Source: Carallia brachiata
Lineage: Eukaryota; Streptophyta; Magnoliopsida; Malpighiales; Rhizophoraceae
Reading direction: 5' to 3'
Length of the DNA stretch: 64,000 nt
NCBI GenBank assembly: GCA_021464245.1
Contig: JADCRB010000058.1
Coordinates: 366,429-430,428, forward strand
Shown here: positions 36,341 to 51,085 of the stretch, piece by piece
Layout of the letters: each line of letters begins with the position of its first letter
Numbering within the stretch: position 1 is the first letter of the stretch
Notes under the pieces: model-generated
What the model was told of the DNA's origin: nothing
Seen by the model: the letters and a program-made list of their open reading frames with translations, nothing else
The model's database searches: none
Position numbers and translations under genes: made by a program

Positions 36341-37919
36341 ATGCAACCCGAAAACTCGTCGGAGAATTCACAGTTGTACCGGTTCCTCGCCGAGAACGGT
36401 GTGGTCAACATCGGGCCCTATGGGTTCCCGGGGATGCAAAGCATGTGCAGTTCATCCTCGTACCAGAGTCATCCATTTGAAGGGTCGTCTGTTATTACGG
36501 ACACGATGAGTCATATGACGAGACAAGACAGAGCACTAGCTGCCCTGAAAAATCATAAGGAAGCTGAGAAGAGGAGGCGAGAGAGGATTAACTCTCATCT
36601 TGATAAGCTCAGGACCCTCATTCCTTGCAATTCCAAGGTAATTATGTATAAGCACACACGATTGATGGCACGTATATATGCACATGTAAATGCTTGTGTT
36701 AGTGCATCTGCGTGTGATAGGATCTTTTATAGCAATTGATTAATGGGGTGATTCATTGAAGTGAAATGCAGTTTTAATTCATGTTTATTTGGGATTGGGC
36801 AGGAATGGTTGAAGGAATTTTGCAATAAGGCCGATAATTTAGTTCAAAGTTGACTAGGCGCGTATATACTATGAATTTTGTCCATTCTTTTGTTTTGTTT
36901 TGTTTTTTTTTTTGTTGGGCTTTTTTTGACTTTTAGTAATTGAGAAACTTTGGGAAAGGAAAGAAATTTGAAATATGAGTTCTTGTTCCCTGTCAACATT
37001 TTGATCCTACCTTGCTTGACATTACTTTAGATGGGTATATGCCAGCGATCACGAAACATGAACGTAAAATAAAACCTTTCTTCGAAAGTTGTATATGGAG
37101 CAATTCACTATGGTTCAGCTGTTGAATTCATTGTTTCTTCTTTTTCCCTCACTTTCTTGACAACCAAACGAGAGGAGAAGACAAGATTGATGCTGTTAAT
37201 TAACTGTTAAGACAATAGCATTCCTAAGGCCACACAGTTCTGAAATCTTGGATCCACGCATCACTTTAACGAAGCTTTTGGTTTCTCCTCAAGTGGATCT
37301 TTTGGAAGCCTTTGAACGTTCAAACTTGCAAGAAAGGCACTATCTGCAAAAGAAAAAAGCACAAAGTTCTTTTCTTTTACAATTCTAGGGTTAGTGGGTG
37401 CTTGGGAAAGTTGCCATACTTTGAAGATATTTATGGTTAATCTGTTGCTTTTCCAAATTTTAACTGAAGGGGTCTTTTTGTTTCTTCCCTCAGACAGACA
37501 AGGCTTCCCTTCTAGCAAAGGTAGTCCAAAGAGTAAGAGAACTGAAACAGCAGACATCACAAATCCCCGGCCTCGACTCCTTTCCATCGGAAACCGATGA
37601 GATCACTGTCCTTTCCGGCGAGTACTCAAGCGCTGGTCAGTTGATCTTCAAAGCGACTTTGTGTTGCGAAGACCGGTCCGACCTTCTGCCTGACCTAATC
37701 GAGACGTTGAAATCTCTTCACTTGAAGACGTTGAGGGCTGAGATGGTGACTCTTGGTGGGAGAATCAAGAACGTTCTTATTGTCGCCGCAGATAAAGATC
37801 ACAGCGTTGAGTCGGTCCATTTCTTGCAAAATGCACTCAAATCCATACTAGAACGCTCCAATTCCGGCGAACGATCGAAGAGGAGAAGGGGATTAGACGG
37901 CAAGTTAGTTATTCAATGA
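36341..37919 (+). CDS. bHLH transcription factor (bHLH106/107-like)
   Basis: Nuclear DNA-binding regulator. Two exons, 36341-36637 (99 codons ending at CNSK) and 37494-37919, encode 240 aa. The bHLH domain spans about 70-120: a basic region with the H-E-R signature (NHKEAEKRRRERIN, residues 71-84; His72, Glu76, Arg80) that reads E-box or G-box DNA, then helix 1 (SHLDKLRTLIPCNSK), with the intron exactly in the loop, and helix 2 (TDKASLLAKVVQRVRELKQQ). Residues ~145-195 form an ACT-like domain (FKATLCCEDRSDLLPDLIE, LKTLRAEMVTLGG), a likely dimerisation module. The N-terminus MQPENS and the C-terminal SKRRRGLDG match Arabidopsis bHLH106, reported in salt-stress responses; bHLH107 and bHLH30/32 are the other candidates. 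Position next to a CRK1-like gene supports the bHLH106 assignment. Confidence 0.93.
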
Positions 37920-39245
37920 AATTCGCTTTGGAATTGGATCCTCATCCTTCTTTTTTCTTTCTTGTCTTTTATAGTTTCCGTAGCTTATATTTTGTGGCTG
38001 TTGTTTTTTTCAGTCCCATTACATGTACTTGGAAAAAAGCAGACCCAGCACAGACGCAGTTGATTGTTTTGTGCAATTAACGTTAGCGATTATTGTTGCA
38101 AGTATTAATCGTTTGTTTGAACAAATCAATTACTGATTTGTTATATGCGTTTGTGCGGAGTCTGCATTTTTCTCTGTCTTTTTTTTCTCTGGGATTTCTT
38201 TGCTATGTCGAGGGTGGGTTTGTGGAGTTTAAACCCAGAAAGCGATTGGAAAAGATTGGTTTCTGTGCGTAGTAATGTGGGGTTTGTTGACTGGTCAAGG
38301 CCTCTCTAGGGTTTAGGCTGTGGAATCTTCTACGTGCGATATGATAAGCATCAAAGGAGATAGAGTTGGAAAATCAGAGAGTCTAATCTGAGGTAGAAGA
38401 AAAGGAATAAGAGATATTTGTGCGTGTTTAATGCTACTCGAGATCCTAGAATGGTTAAGGAAATGTGTCTCAGTCACACTTGGTTCGATCTCCACCCATA
38501 CCTTGCCTCTCCCATCCTCAGCTCCCAAAAAAAAGAAACAAAAACAAAACAAAACAAAACGAAAAAAACGAAAAAAAAGCTACCCCACTTGTGTATGTAA
38601 CAAAAAACTGTGAGTTTCCAAGCTGAGAATTGCAGATTTGATTGCTGAGCTTGTTGTCTTTATGTACTGAGATTTCATTTTCATTGTCTTCTGAATTCTG
38701 AATGTATCTGGGGTTGGAGCTAGCTGAGATCCCTTTTGTGTGTATCTGTTTTGTTGTCATCTGGGTTATAATGGAGTTGCATAATTGAGCTTTTGACTGT
38801 CTTGTATTGAACTGTACACTGACTTTGAAGAAGAACGATTGTTGAAGGAAAGATTTTGAAAGTCATATATTCTACAGCGATTTGAGGGTCGATCTCAGAT
38901 TTGATGCTGATATTACATATGGCAACGGTAGCATTGGAGAGAGTGTCGACGGACAAGATTTTTCCGCAAGAGAATTTATTTTTGAGTTCTAAAGTTTCTA
39001 TTCCAAATTTAGAATAGAATTTCGTTACTCAAGTTAATTTCAAATAATAGTAAAATTATCATATAATTTAATTTATGAATATTTAACAGTTTATATTTTT
39101 TAAAATTTTTTAAATATTTAATTATTTAAAATTATTATTTTATTACATAAATATTGTTACATAATATTTTTTTTTAATATAAAAGGGGACAGCTCCAAAT
39201 TCGAGGCAAACATTCTCATAAAAATCAGAGGGTATCTTTACACTC

Positions 39246-39251
<6 letters not shown>

Positions 39252-39276
<25 letters not shown>
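39252..39276. repeat. (CT)n microsatellite
   Basis: Uninterrupted run of about 12 CT units in intergenic DNA. Confidence 0.9.
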
Positions 39277-42200
39277 AGAGAAATGTATACAATGGATTCT
39301 TGTTTCTTACTGCAATTGTAGTTGAAAATAGTTAAACTTTGGACTTGATGGATGAAATTTTTACCAAACCTGTAGTAATCCTAACTAAAACAGGTCACCA
39401 TTCCTGAAGCGTGCGTCACTTGGCTAGATATTTGGATTCTTGGACATGTTTGTATGTTCAATAAATGCATCATTATTTTGGTAATATCAGGAAAATTTAT
39501 GCCATTACGTATAATGCCATTTCAAAAATAAGGTGGAGAAGTACTATTTTTTTGTCCATTGACTCCGAATGTCAGTTTTGGGCTAGTTCTTCTAATTTTG
39601 TACCGTAACTCCCATTAGGAAACGACACATTTTCAAGTTTAAGTTGCTTCCCATAAATTTTCCGCATGATATTCGTTCACTAAGCTCAATTAAACCATAA
39701 ACATGTTTTTCATAAAGTACTGGCACTGATCTTTAGCCTTCAGAGTTGTGATGTGATCATGTCTTTTTGCTCTTGTCAAGGCAAAACAGGTTCCCATATA
39801 TTCTTCTCGTTAGAATCCTCCAATAAGCAAGGACCCGAGTTGGACAGGGGACAAGACGTGAACTAAGACTGAATATATGTCCTTACATTATGATGAGAAT
39901 GAACGAGGGTCAAAGATTGCAGAAGGCTATGGGAATGGGAGGCCCCACTACTTTTGCAATTTCTTGCAAGTTTTTCATTAATATTTTAAAAAAGAGAAAA
40001 TATTTATCGTCAAATAATTTTTTTTTTATTATTTTTACACTTAATTTTTTTTTGTGTAATTATAAGGATATTTTGTGTAACTATAATAATAAAAAGTGAT
40101 ATAAAAAGTATTATTATTTTTTTGTTGTATATTTTTTGTTTATGGTTGTACAAAAAATGCTCATGATTGTACAAAAAAAAATACGTGTGGACACAGTAGA
40201 AAAAAATTATTTGGTCATGTAATGGAGCCCTTTTGAAAAATATTATACTCTCAAAAAGAATTTATTTACAGATTTTGTTTAAATTTAATGCATCTTAAAT
40301 TTTTGTAATCGTTTTTACATTTTTTGTAATAAAAAATAATAATATATAAAGAATTTTTTGAATTACAAAAAATAAAGATATCACTGTAAAAAAATAAAGA
40401 TATAATTACTTTCGAGTAATATTTTCAGATGAAAGTCTCTGATACCGTAATAGTTTCCATTCACAATTGGCCTTTCCCTGACCTGGACTACGTACCGTGA
40501 TGCCTTTCAACATTGTTCTGTTTAATCGTCTTCACACTTATGATTGATCTCGTGGAAATTCTAGCAATTAAATAATTGAGTCTACAACAACCAATGAAAC
40601 ATATGTTACAGTTAAGAAATTGACTAAACAACATAAAAAAAATAAATATTGATCTCTAACAACGTGAAATGCATGTGCTGCCTGCAATCCTTTAGTTGAA
40701 GATACGAACCGTTCTCAATCTTTTAGTCATCGTGATTTTCATTTTTTTTGCTGGATGTAATGTGAATGGATAACCCAGTTGCCAAAATTGAAAGCAAAGG
40801 TGGCAATCTTATCGCTTGAAATGCATGCCTTAGTTTGAAAAACCATTGTTAATTTTTTAATTGATTCCAGTGAATAAACTATCTTTTCTCAAAAATCGAG
40901 TAATAAATTAAAAAGGTGGAAACAAACTTGTTCGTTGTTCTGCATGGTTACAAAACTTGCCTGCGAAAATCTCAGGCAAACATAGTTCAAACTTCAAACA
41001 TTTTATGCCTTCATGCACTCGTAACGTTTAAAAGAAAAATTACTGTATGTTTATAGTCAGCATTGTAGCGTATGAGATTCAAATTGGGCAATTGGATGCC
41101 CGGTGAAAGCGATTGAAGAATTTTAACATAGATTAATAGAAAAAAAAAAAACACTATAAAAACATAAGAGATATACCAACTTGTAAATAAGCTTAGCTTC
41201 AAAAGACGTAGAATGCTAGTGTAATATTTGTGTACATTAAAATTGTCACGAAATCTTAATTTTTTGTCTATTAAAAATGTTTTAACGAGAGTTTATTTTA
41301 TAGTTTTATTTTAAATATTTTTAAAATTATTATATAATTTATTCGATAATATTTAATAATTTTTTTAAAATTTAATCATCATGTTTATATTATTTTTATT
41401 TTGATCTCACATTAAAAAAAAAAAAAAAACACACTTCTCACAAATTATTTTTTTTAATTTTCGGGTTGGGGTTAAAAGCTTGACTGATAGATTTTGAGAG
41501 AATGTGGTGTCTTCCACATCAGCTAATGCACGTGGCCTCGTGCTGCCCCGCGCGGAGAGGGAGAAGCGTGAAAAAAGGAGCCTGACAAAAAAGCGGCGAT
41601 GATCATGGGCAACGAAAACAAATGAACAAAAAAAAAAAAAAAATGAATGGTGACCAAAAAGAGGCCTAACAAACCAAAAAAAAAAAAAAAAAAAAAGAAA
41701 GAAAAACTGAAAAAAATGAAAACATAACACAGGAGTCCAATTTAAAGTAGCTTTTTTCACGCCAATCTTTTTTTTTTTAAACAAAAAATCTTGATTTAGC
41801 CTGGCCCCCTTCCCTCAATTTTGGATTTATGTCGTTTCTTTACATCTCTCTTCGTGTGATTAAATTTCTTGAAACTGTAGCTAAGGTTCATAGACGACCG
41901 ACAGATAGCTTTTCCAATTTGGCTTTCCAATCTGACTCCTAGGGTCTCTCCACCACCTTTTGCAAAACGCCACTTTTTTTGCCTCCGTCGCCACCGCTCC
42001 TTCCTCCCTCTGTCTCCTCTGGCTCTTTTGGATCATGATAGGATGTATTTAGCTGTACTATTTTTGAAATGGGTGCTGCTGTTTGTTGTTTGGTTGCTTT
42101 TTTTTTTTTTTTTTTTTGTAGTTTAGTTTTGTGAAAAATTATTCTCAGACGTATTTGGTTGATTTTTTTTCCACAGATTCGCCAAAATCCAATGTATGAT

Positions 42201-45200
42201 GTTATAGACAGTTTTGTTTAATTAGTCTAGATCTATAAAGTAAGTCTAGGTGAAGTTTGTTGCTTATCGTCTTTCGAGAATTTTATTTAAATAAATTTTA
42301 TATTTTCTTAGTAGATTATCTATTTGATCATATTTATTATGGTCAATTGAGTGGTACTGTATCTTATTTTATGCAAATTTAAATTTTGATGTTTTTTACA
42401 TCAAATTTTATGTATGAAATTAATCGGTATCAACGCAACGATTTTCTAATGTTAAAATAAAAAGGCGACCAACAGACAAAATAAGAGATTTCTTTGTCTG
42501 TCCGCAGTAAATGGCAAAGTTCAAAAAGATATTCGCCGTCCGAATTTAAAGAAGAGTGTGTGCGTGTTTACTTACCACCGCACATAGATGTCATCATTGT
42601 TTTTCACTTCCATTTGTATTTTAAATATAATAAGAATAATAAATTTTATAATAAAAATTAAAATTATTATTTTTTATAGCATATGTTATCAACTTATTAA
42701 AAAATTATATATTTTATTTTATTCAAAATACTAATTAAAATAATAAAAATAAGCACACAATTTTTTTTTTTAAGATTATTACATGACAACACATAAATGA
42801 AGACGTAGAAAATATATAATTAATTTAATGATATATAATAATTTATTTATTTTTTAAAATTTAATATATATTTTATAATTTTAAATTTTAAATCTTTATA
42901 TATTTATAACAATCTCACTTGTCCGCGAACACTTATCTATTTCCTTTTTCTTTTATCTTATGCATCGCTGTGTAGGGGAAGGAGTTCGATTATGGTACCT
43001 GTTGGTGGGCGCCTCGCTCTGGCCTTTTGATTCTTTTTCTTGTTCTTTCACCCACTTCGAGATGACAAAATTTATCCCAATTCCCACCTAGTGGCTAGCC
43101 TTGTCGGGGGGACGTGACTCTCGCTTGTCTCTCTATTATTCTTCTTCTACTCTTCTCTCTGTCACTGTCGCCTGCCGCCCACCTCCCTCCCTCCCTCTCG
43201 CACTCAACGTGGACATTGCTGTTGCTGTTGAAACATTTGTCTGCTTGCTTTTCTTCTCTCCCTCCTTTTGCTTTTTCTTTTTCCAAAAAACTTTCTTGCC
43301 AAACAATCATTGCTCACTTGTACCGCTTTTTTGTATCTAACGGGGAGAGAGATTAAACCTTCATTCATGGAGACTATTTGGTTATTAATTGACCGTTTGT
43401 CATTCTAATTTGATATTATTGAGGATAGTAATTTAGTAATTATTTAGTATATTTTTTATTTTTATAATTTGAGTTTTAAATTTTTTAGTGACGTCAACCT
43501 TAAATGAAGTTTAATATTGAGAGCATACTATTAGATTTTAAATTTGTTAATATGATAATTAATTATAGAAAAGATTCATTCATACTTGTCAGTGCGTCAG
43601 TTATAGGTTTGTCTCTGTGAAAATAGTTGAATAAAGTATTCAAACAATAGATACTTCAACCTCAGTTCACAGATTGAATAATTGATATATCCTCAATAAA
43701 TCTTTTTTTGAATTAAAAAAAATTCTAGTTCAACCGTTAATATCGAATTCGGTACAGTTCTAATCAGGTCCAATCCGCTTTGATCCGATTCATTTTTTTT
43801 GTTTTTCAAAAATAAAAAAACTTAAATTTAATTTAATTTTTTTTATTTTTCTTTCACTTAAACTGTCCATTAATTTTAATTTCGGATTCAAAAACAGATG
43901 GTTTAGAACTGTTGATTAACCGTCAGTTGGGCAGGTCCTTGTCTTTTTTTTTTTAGTCTAAACCGCCCAGTATCCAGTCCATTGGACTGACTAATCTGAA
44001 CTGACTCAGATAGGATTTCGAAAAGTTAATAAAGGTCTCTCAGTAGGTATTTAATGCGACTGCATTTTTAGGACAAACCGAGACCTCTGATTAAGCGAAC
44101 TCAGATTCTTTCCATCTGAATCAGCGCTTATTGGTGTAGGTCCTTATCTTTTGACAAGTAATGGCTTTCCCAAAACCCATATCCATCAAAACTTGGGCCA
44201 CCATCAGTAAAGTTAAAATTTTTATACCTGTATGGGTTTTGGCCCATGGGGGAAGATTTGATGCTCCGGTTCCCTTGAACTGAACAGCCGAAAGTTGTCG
44301 AGATTCAAACGCAAAGCCAGCCCAAGAAAAAGCGAGCGAGTCCTGTTTCTGAGACGCCACAAACTTGGGCCCTGCCCAGGCCCTATTCCTTTCACTTTTG
44401 GACCTTAAAGCCTACGGATCTTGAATTGTTTAGTCCTTTATTGAATGGTTTCTCCATCATTAATTTAGACCCATGTTAGCCCATATTCACGTGTCAATAC
44501 AGTAATCTATAGATTTGGGATCCGACATGCCCATGAACTTTTTTTGTTTTTTTTTTAGATTTCTTAAATCTAAACTAACTAGTTGTGGGATGGAGATAAT
44601 TGGGTAGATTAAGAGTTTGAACTCATGACTTCTTTTTTGTTGGTATACTATCAATACCATTTAAGTTACATGACATAAATATTAGACATCTTTATTTGCC
44701 TTTTTGTTAAGTTATTTAGTGATTTTTGGCCAAGAAAAGGAAAAATAAAAACGGGCGAAGCCTTTATATTTTCAGAAACTTCTTTTTTTTTTTTGGGGGG
44801 GGGGGTGTTGTTGAGGCAGAAGATGGGAAGCTATGACAAATTGACTAAATAATTTCTTTCAATGCATCAAATAGAAAAGGATTAAACCCATTTGGCTGAA
44901 TGGACAATTGTCCACAGACGATTTGTTAAAACCCAAGACAGATAGGGCTTTATATTAAAAATTTGTAAGCTATTGGGGTCTACGAAATATTTTAGAGCAA
45001 ATTATTTGGATTTTGCCCTTCTTTTTTCAATTCTTCTTTCTTGAATTAAAACAAACCCATAACCAATTCATTTCTATTTTTCATAACCAATTAATATTTT
45101 TTTTTCTTTTTAATCAAACGAATTAATATTCCTCATGTCCCAGTACGCTGCTCAAAACGCCCACTAATGGATTTCGGTTCTTGGGTTGGGCTTCCTAGGT

Positions 45201-47919
45201 CTTTGGAATGACAGAAGATGCTTCCTGTTCTATAATCGCACAAAAGTTTCTTGCATATTATAAGACATGGCAATGGTGGTTAAAGAATGAATAAATGGAA
45301 ACAACAAAGTTTGCAATTTTGAAGTTAAAAAAATATAAGCGCCACTGCCACAAACAATCTCCAGATTTCCAGATTGTAAAAAGGGACTCTTTAGTGTGAC
45401 AATTCCAATGTTCAAAGTCCTACCCAATGATTGCCTCTATCTCTTGGTCCTTGGATTTTTTTTTTTTGTAACAAAATGAAAACTTTGCCAGCGATGGGTC
45501 GGTCACCTAACAATACAAGTGGGGTTATCAAATTATCATAGATCCGCATAATAAGGACAATTTATCTGGGCACTTACATGCCAAATGCCCAAGGAGAAAA
45601 GACTAGAAAAAACCGTTTCAAAGCTCTTTAATAGACTTGCTAATTATAATGGATTTTTTTTTTCCCACTAAAAGAGGTGGGTTTTTTTTTTTACTTAAAT
45701 GTCTATTGAATAATAAATTATATAATAAAAGTAGTTTTTAATTTTTATAAATCCCAACATTCGTTTTTTAAAATTTAAACTTAAGATTTATAAAATAAAA
45801 ATTTTAATTTTAATTACTAAACTGTTTTTTAAAAGAGAAAAGGAGTGAATCTAACCAAAGGATACCGTACACATAACGAGGGACATACCTCAAGACACTG
45901 CAGTGCCCAAGGAGAACGAGTTTGGACTTTGGACACCTTCTCATCATATTTGAAAGGGTGTGTCCGTGAGAGATATATAATAATTATAAGAGTAGTAATA
46001 TATGTTATGGATCTTTTTTTAGTTTAGTAAAGAATTTTTTGTATTTTTATTTTTATTTTTTAAAATTAAATTTTAAGTAAATTTAATATTATTTAAAATT
46101 TTAAAAACTTAATTGGTATTTATGAAATTTTGTGAAGAAATTTTTGTTATGTTTTTCTTTATTCTAATTATAAGGGGGGCTTTTTATCTCTACTTAAATT
46201 GACTAGAATGTTTTCGTTAAGGAACCCTCTTTTGCCGTGGATTGGAAACATCTGTACTCCATGTTCTTGCATGTACGTACACATGCAATTCTTTTTTTAC
46301 CCTTACCAAATCTATCTATCTCTTTCTCTCAAATCTTTTATTCTCTACCTATTCTTTATCAACTAACTTTATTCTATTTGAAAAGAAATGGTGGATGGGA
46401 GGGTATCAAGGAATAAGAATAAATCCATATATTCTTTGAGCAAAGTAATTCCACCCATCAAAAAAAGGAAGCCAATAACGTTGTCCCTTGTTAAGTTATT
46501 TCCTTCTCAAACACATTTATGTACATTCTAGTGATCCAAAAGAGAGCTGACCAAAATATAACATGATGAATTAATCCTTTTAGAATTTTCACCATCAAAG
46601 AAATATGACAACATGCAGTATAAGGACCAAAAAAAAAAGGTTACTTTGTATTGTGTTTGTCTTTTGACTGGCGAGAATATTTTATCTACACAGTGTACAA
46701 AGCAAAAGATCGTCGGATGCCAAATACACCCATAAATAATTAGTTGCCTTTATTCACAAAGAGACACCCCCAATAATTAGGATTTAACAGGTTTAAATAT
46801 TGTGAAAAGAGTGAATGAAATATATGAAAAATGAAAGTTATCTTATTGAATAATTTATAATTTCATGGATCTCTTTCTAATAGATTAAAAAAAAAATTCA
46901 TTGTCTTTACATTTCTTCATTTGTGACTTGAGCAATTTGAATTGTGAACTAGACGCTGAACGCATCACCCAGTAATAAAGGGTTATCAGATAGTCGACAG
47001 AAGTGAAAAATTATAAAAATTGGAATCAATAATTCAACATATGCAGGGATCTTGAATTTCAACTTCTGGCATATTTGAATGTTGATCATAAAAATAAGTT
47101 TACATGGGCCGAATGGTCGAATAGAGCTAAGATGCTGATGTGTAGCAACTCAGACGGCCAAGAGCATGAATTGCGCACAAACGCACAGCGAATGATATGA
47201 AAGTAAATGGAAAAGCCTATGCAGATGAAGGAAAAAAGTTGGCCTTATTGCTGCCGTGCTAATATTTTCAAGTAATTTTGGTCTATTTTCAATTCTCTCC
47301 AATGAATGTAATATTTATATGCATGATTAGATGGCCTTGGGGCTATTCTACTAACCGCTGGTTCGTGACTCTCCCTTTTGGTACCACGCAAAGTCAATGT
47401 TATCTCTATTCAATATATCCTATCCTAAAATTATTTATTATTTTTAGTGCATAAAAATTTTAACTTTTAAATTTATTTATTTAACTGTTGGCAGTACATT
47501 ATTAATTTTAGACTTGACAATTATGATGGTCAATTTAAAAAAATTCACTCGAATCTAATAATATTCGGATGGTAGATTCTTCTTATAAGTTGGATTAAAT
47601 GAAATATACAAATAATAATTATTTCGATTTCAATTTACACGAATGATATAACCGCAATAAATTTTGTTACTATTTAAAAAATATTATTTATTTTTTTATG
47701 ATTTTTAGCCGAATTGTTAGATGATACGTTCAAGTCTCGATGCGAACTACTTCGAAAATTTTTGACCTTGGATAATAGATATTATGGGCCTACTTTACAG
47801 CTTCTCAACTTAGTTGAATTTATCAAAATAAGCGTAAGTGTGTGAAGTTAAGAATTCAAATATTTTTGATTTCCTTATTCTTCCCTATGATGGCGAACGT
47901 GTCATAGAAGAGACCTTAT

Positions 47920-48187
47920 GCTTTATTTGGTTTGTGTGATTTTCTCGAGAAAAGAAAATAATTTAAAAATATATATAATCATTATATTTTATTTTTTTAT
48001 AAGTTTTTTTCATAATTTTTTTTATCATTCTAAACAATTTAATTTTCTTACAACTTTTTCTCTCATAAATTACTATTCATTTTTCTTTCTCATCAATTTT
48101 TTCATTAATCTAAACATTTTTTTTTCACAATTTTCTTACTTATAACTTTTTTTTCTCACACTTTTTCATAAATTCAAACACATCATT
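47920..48187. mobile_element. MITE-like element, copy 6
   Basis: Begins TATTTGGTTTGTGTG and ends AATTCAAACACATC; contains CTCTCATAAATTACTATTCA and a TTATTTTCTT-type spacer, the family interior. Copy 7 follows only about 65 bp later. Confidence 0.5.
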
Positions 48188-48251
48188 AATGTCTGATTTT
48201 AGATGGGTTTGGACGTGGCTGTGTCCCCTTTTCCCTCTAACTAGCACCTAT

Positions 48252-48500
48252 GGTGTGTTTGGTTTGAAAAAATTTAATGAAAAAAAAAATAATAATAAAA
48301 TTTAATTAAAAAATATCATTATGACTGTACTATTTTTTATATTTTTCTTTCATGATTTTTTTGGTAATTTAAATATTAAATTTTTACTTTTTCTCTTATA
48401 AATTACTATTCATTCTATTTCTTATCATTTCTTTTCTCATAATTTTCTCATCAATCTAAATAATTTTATTTTATCATAATTTTCTAACTATCTAAACACA
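48252..48500. mobile_element. MITE-like element, copy 7
   Basis: Begins GGTGTGTTTGGTTTG and ends ATCTAAACACAATA. Contains CTTATAAATTACTATTCATTC and AATCTAAATAATTTTATTT, the family modules. Non-coding. Confidence 0.55.
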
Positions 48501-49308
48501 ATAATAATGTCCTAGCTAGGTTCTAGACTTCAATTAATTGTTGTTAATTATGTGGGTATGAGCGTCCTTGGATGAGGCCAGTTGCCAATATATGTATAAT
48601 CAAAAAAATATTAACAATCGTTTTTTTTTTATTTATAGTGAAAACAGTAGTCTATTATAATGAAAAAAAATATAGAAATTATGTATTTTTTATCACTCTA
48701 ATTAAATTAAATTTAAAAAAAATTCGTTCGATAAATGATGTGACATATTTTACATGTCATATATGTTATTATTTTATCTAGGCCACTTATATGTTTTCGA
48801 TGGATCCTAAATAGTAATGTGAAAAATGGACCAAAAAAAGTTGTATACGCGGGAGAAATAGTATGGGCATAATGTTACTGCTAATATCATAGCTTCCGAG
48901 TAAAGGTTTTTTGTTGGTCCATCTTTATCAATTATTATCATGATCAACATAACCAAGAGTAAATGTTTTTTGGGTTTCTGTCAAAAAAAGAAAAGTTATT
49001 TGGGTTAATCTTTACAAAATCATGAATTGTTTATTTTTTTGAAATTTGTTACAATATTTATTTTTTAAAATATGTTACAAAATTTTTAATCGATTCTAAA
49101 TTTATTATGTTTATGTCAAAAAAAATTTTATTATGTGGTTATTTTCTAGTAATTAGACAGTAAGGTACAATGAACAGAAGACATTCATAAATATTATAAC
49201 AATATATGTTAGAAAAAATGGAATCATCAATTGTCGGGTTGTGCTAATCTAGAACTTGCATTTATTAAGTTTAAATTCAGAATAAATTTTGTTCGTTGGC
49301 GGTTGAGT

Positions 49309-49341
49309 TATATATATATATCTATATATATATATATATAT
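49309..49341. repeat. (TA)n microsatellite
   Basis: TA run of about 15 units interrupted by one C, in AT-rich intergenic DNA. Confidence 0.85.
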
Positions 49342-50734
49342 TCATCATTAATTATCGGTAGCAACGTGACGTTACCAGTGTAATGGTAATACCTCCATGA
49401 ATTGTCAATTAGCGGCACCTAATTTCAATTTAAAAGTGACCATTTGAACGAGGAGACTCAAGGGATATGCATGCAGACGGTAACAAGGCAAGAGACAAAA
49501 ATTGATTTCTCGACCGTGCTTTTACGAAGTCAGTGGTTTGAGATTTGTCATAATTGATTGGTGGCGCTAAATGTACAGTTTACCTCCCAAATTACGAACA
49601 ATCATTTGGTGATTTTTGTGAGGTTTATCGTAGTTTATTTTTTTGATAGATTTAAAAATAGAAACTTGCATTTTACCTTGAGTTGGAGCAGACGTAATTT
49701 TTTATGACGAATTTGTGAGATTCTACCTCTATTTATCTATTTTAATGATAATAAAAAAAAGAAAATTGATTCCGATTGACGCCTGAATTTTATATTTTAT
49801 GGAGATTAAAAAAGGAAGACTATAAAACAAGGGGCGGTAAAATAAGTGCGGCACTTGCCTTAAAAAAAAAAGAAACAAGAAGAAGAAGAAGGAGTAGTGC
49901 GCCACGGCAGCTACTTTTCTCTTTTTTTTTTAACCTGGCAAGTTAATCTTTCATCTCCTGGCTAATTAAGTACTTGTTATAGTAAATTAATCTTAGGTCC
50001 ACTGTATTACTTATGAATAAAATTATAAAAATATGTTTAATAAATTAAGTAAAAAATATACAGTTAATTTAATAATATTATATAATTTATTTATTTTTTA
50101 TTTTTTTAAATTTAATATATTTTTTTACAATTTAACGGTCTAAATCATTGTATATCCACCGCATTTTGACTTACTCATGCTCGTAAAGGTTTTCTGATTA
50201 CTTAATATATGTCTCTTGTGATAGAAAAATTTTTTGAGCATGTAATTATAATAACACAACGGGTTATATAATGATATGTACTGTTAAATAATGAAAGATA
50301 TATTAAATTTAAAAAATTAAAAAATATAAATAAATTATTTGATATCGTTAGATTAATTATATATCTTTTACTTACCTTATTAAGTTTGTTCACGTAATCT
50401 TACTCCTTTTATCAGTGCCCCACTAAAAGATTCAAGTGAAAAACAGGAAAAAAAAGTATGTGGTAGAATTTTTTAAGTTAAATTAAAATAAAATTAAAGT
50501 AAAATATATTATAAAATAATTAATTTTTTTTTAAAAAAGATAAATTATTAAATAAAATTTATGATTATTTTAATATTATTTAAAATAAAATAATGCAGTG
50601 AAAAAAAAGATTTTCGCATGGGGTTCTGTTATTTTGTTAGCATAACTGCAACAATTTGTCCTCTGTATTGCATTGTAGATAGGTAAGCCCACGATTATTT
50701 GTCGAATCGCTGGACTTTTCTCTTTCTCTTATGG

Positions 50735-51085
50735 GCTGTTTGTTTTGCTTTTTTTAGGTAGGAAAAAAATTATTTTTTTAATTATTGTTATAATTTTTAT
50801 TTTATTAATTTTTTATCATTTTTTTTTATATTTTTTTCACTAATTTAAACAACTTATTTTCTTCACCATTTTTTCTCTCACAAATTACTATTCAACTTTC
50901 TTTCTTTACACTTTCTCCATTTATCTAAATAATTTATTTTTTATTATTTTTTTAAAAATTATTATTTCTTTTTCTTTCTTTATATTTTTTCTCTATCTTT
51001 TATTTATTTACCTAAATAACTTATTTTTCCCATTTCTTTTTTTTTTTTTTTTTTTTTTATCTTTCTTTTCAATCTAACACACCAC
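50735..51085. mobile_element. MITE-like element, copy 8
   Basis: Begins GCTGTTTGTTTTGC and ends CAATCTAACACACC. Contains CTCTCACAAATTACTATTCAAC and ATCTAAATAATTTATTTT. A T-run of about 22 lies near its right end. Confidence 0.45.

Noticed and set aside
41407..41784. 125-codon minus-strand ORF
   Set aside because: Driven by poly-A/poly-T tracts giving Phe runs; no splice or domain support, although the GC-richer island nearby may be a regulatory remnant.
43095..43356. ORFs of 71-80 codons in a CT-rich island
   Set aside because: Overlapping frames on both strands are open because of composition; no exon structure follows.
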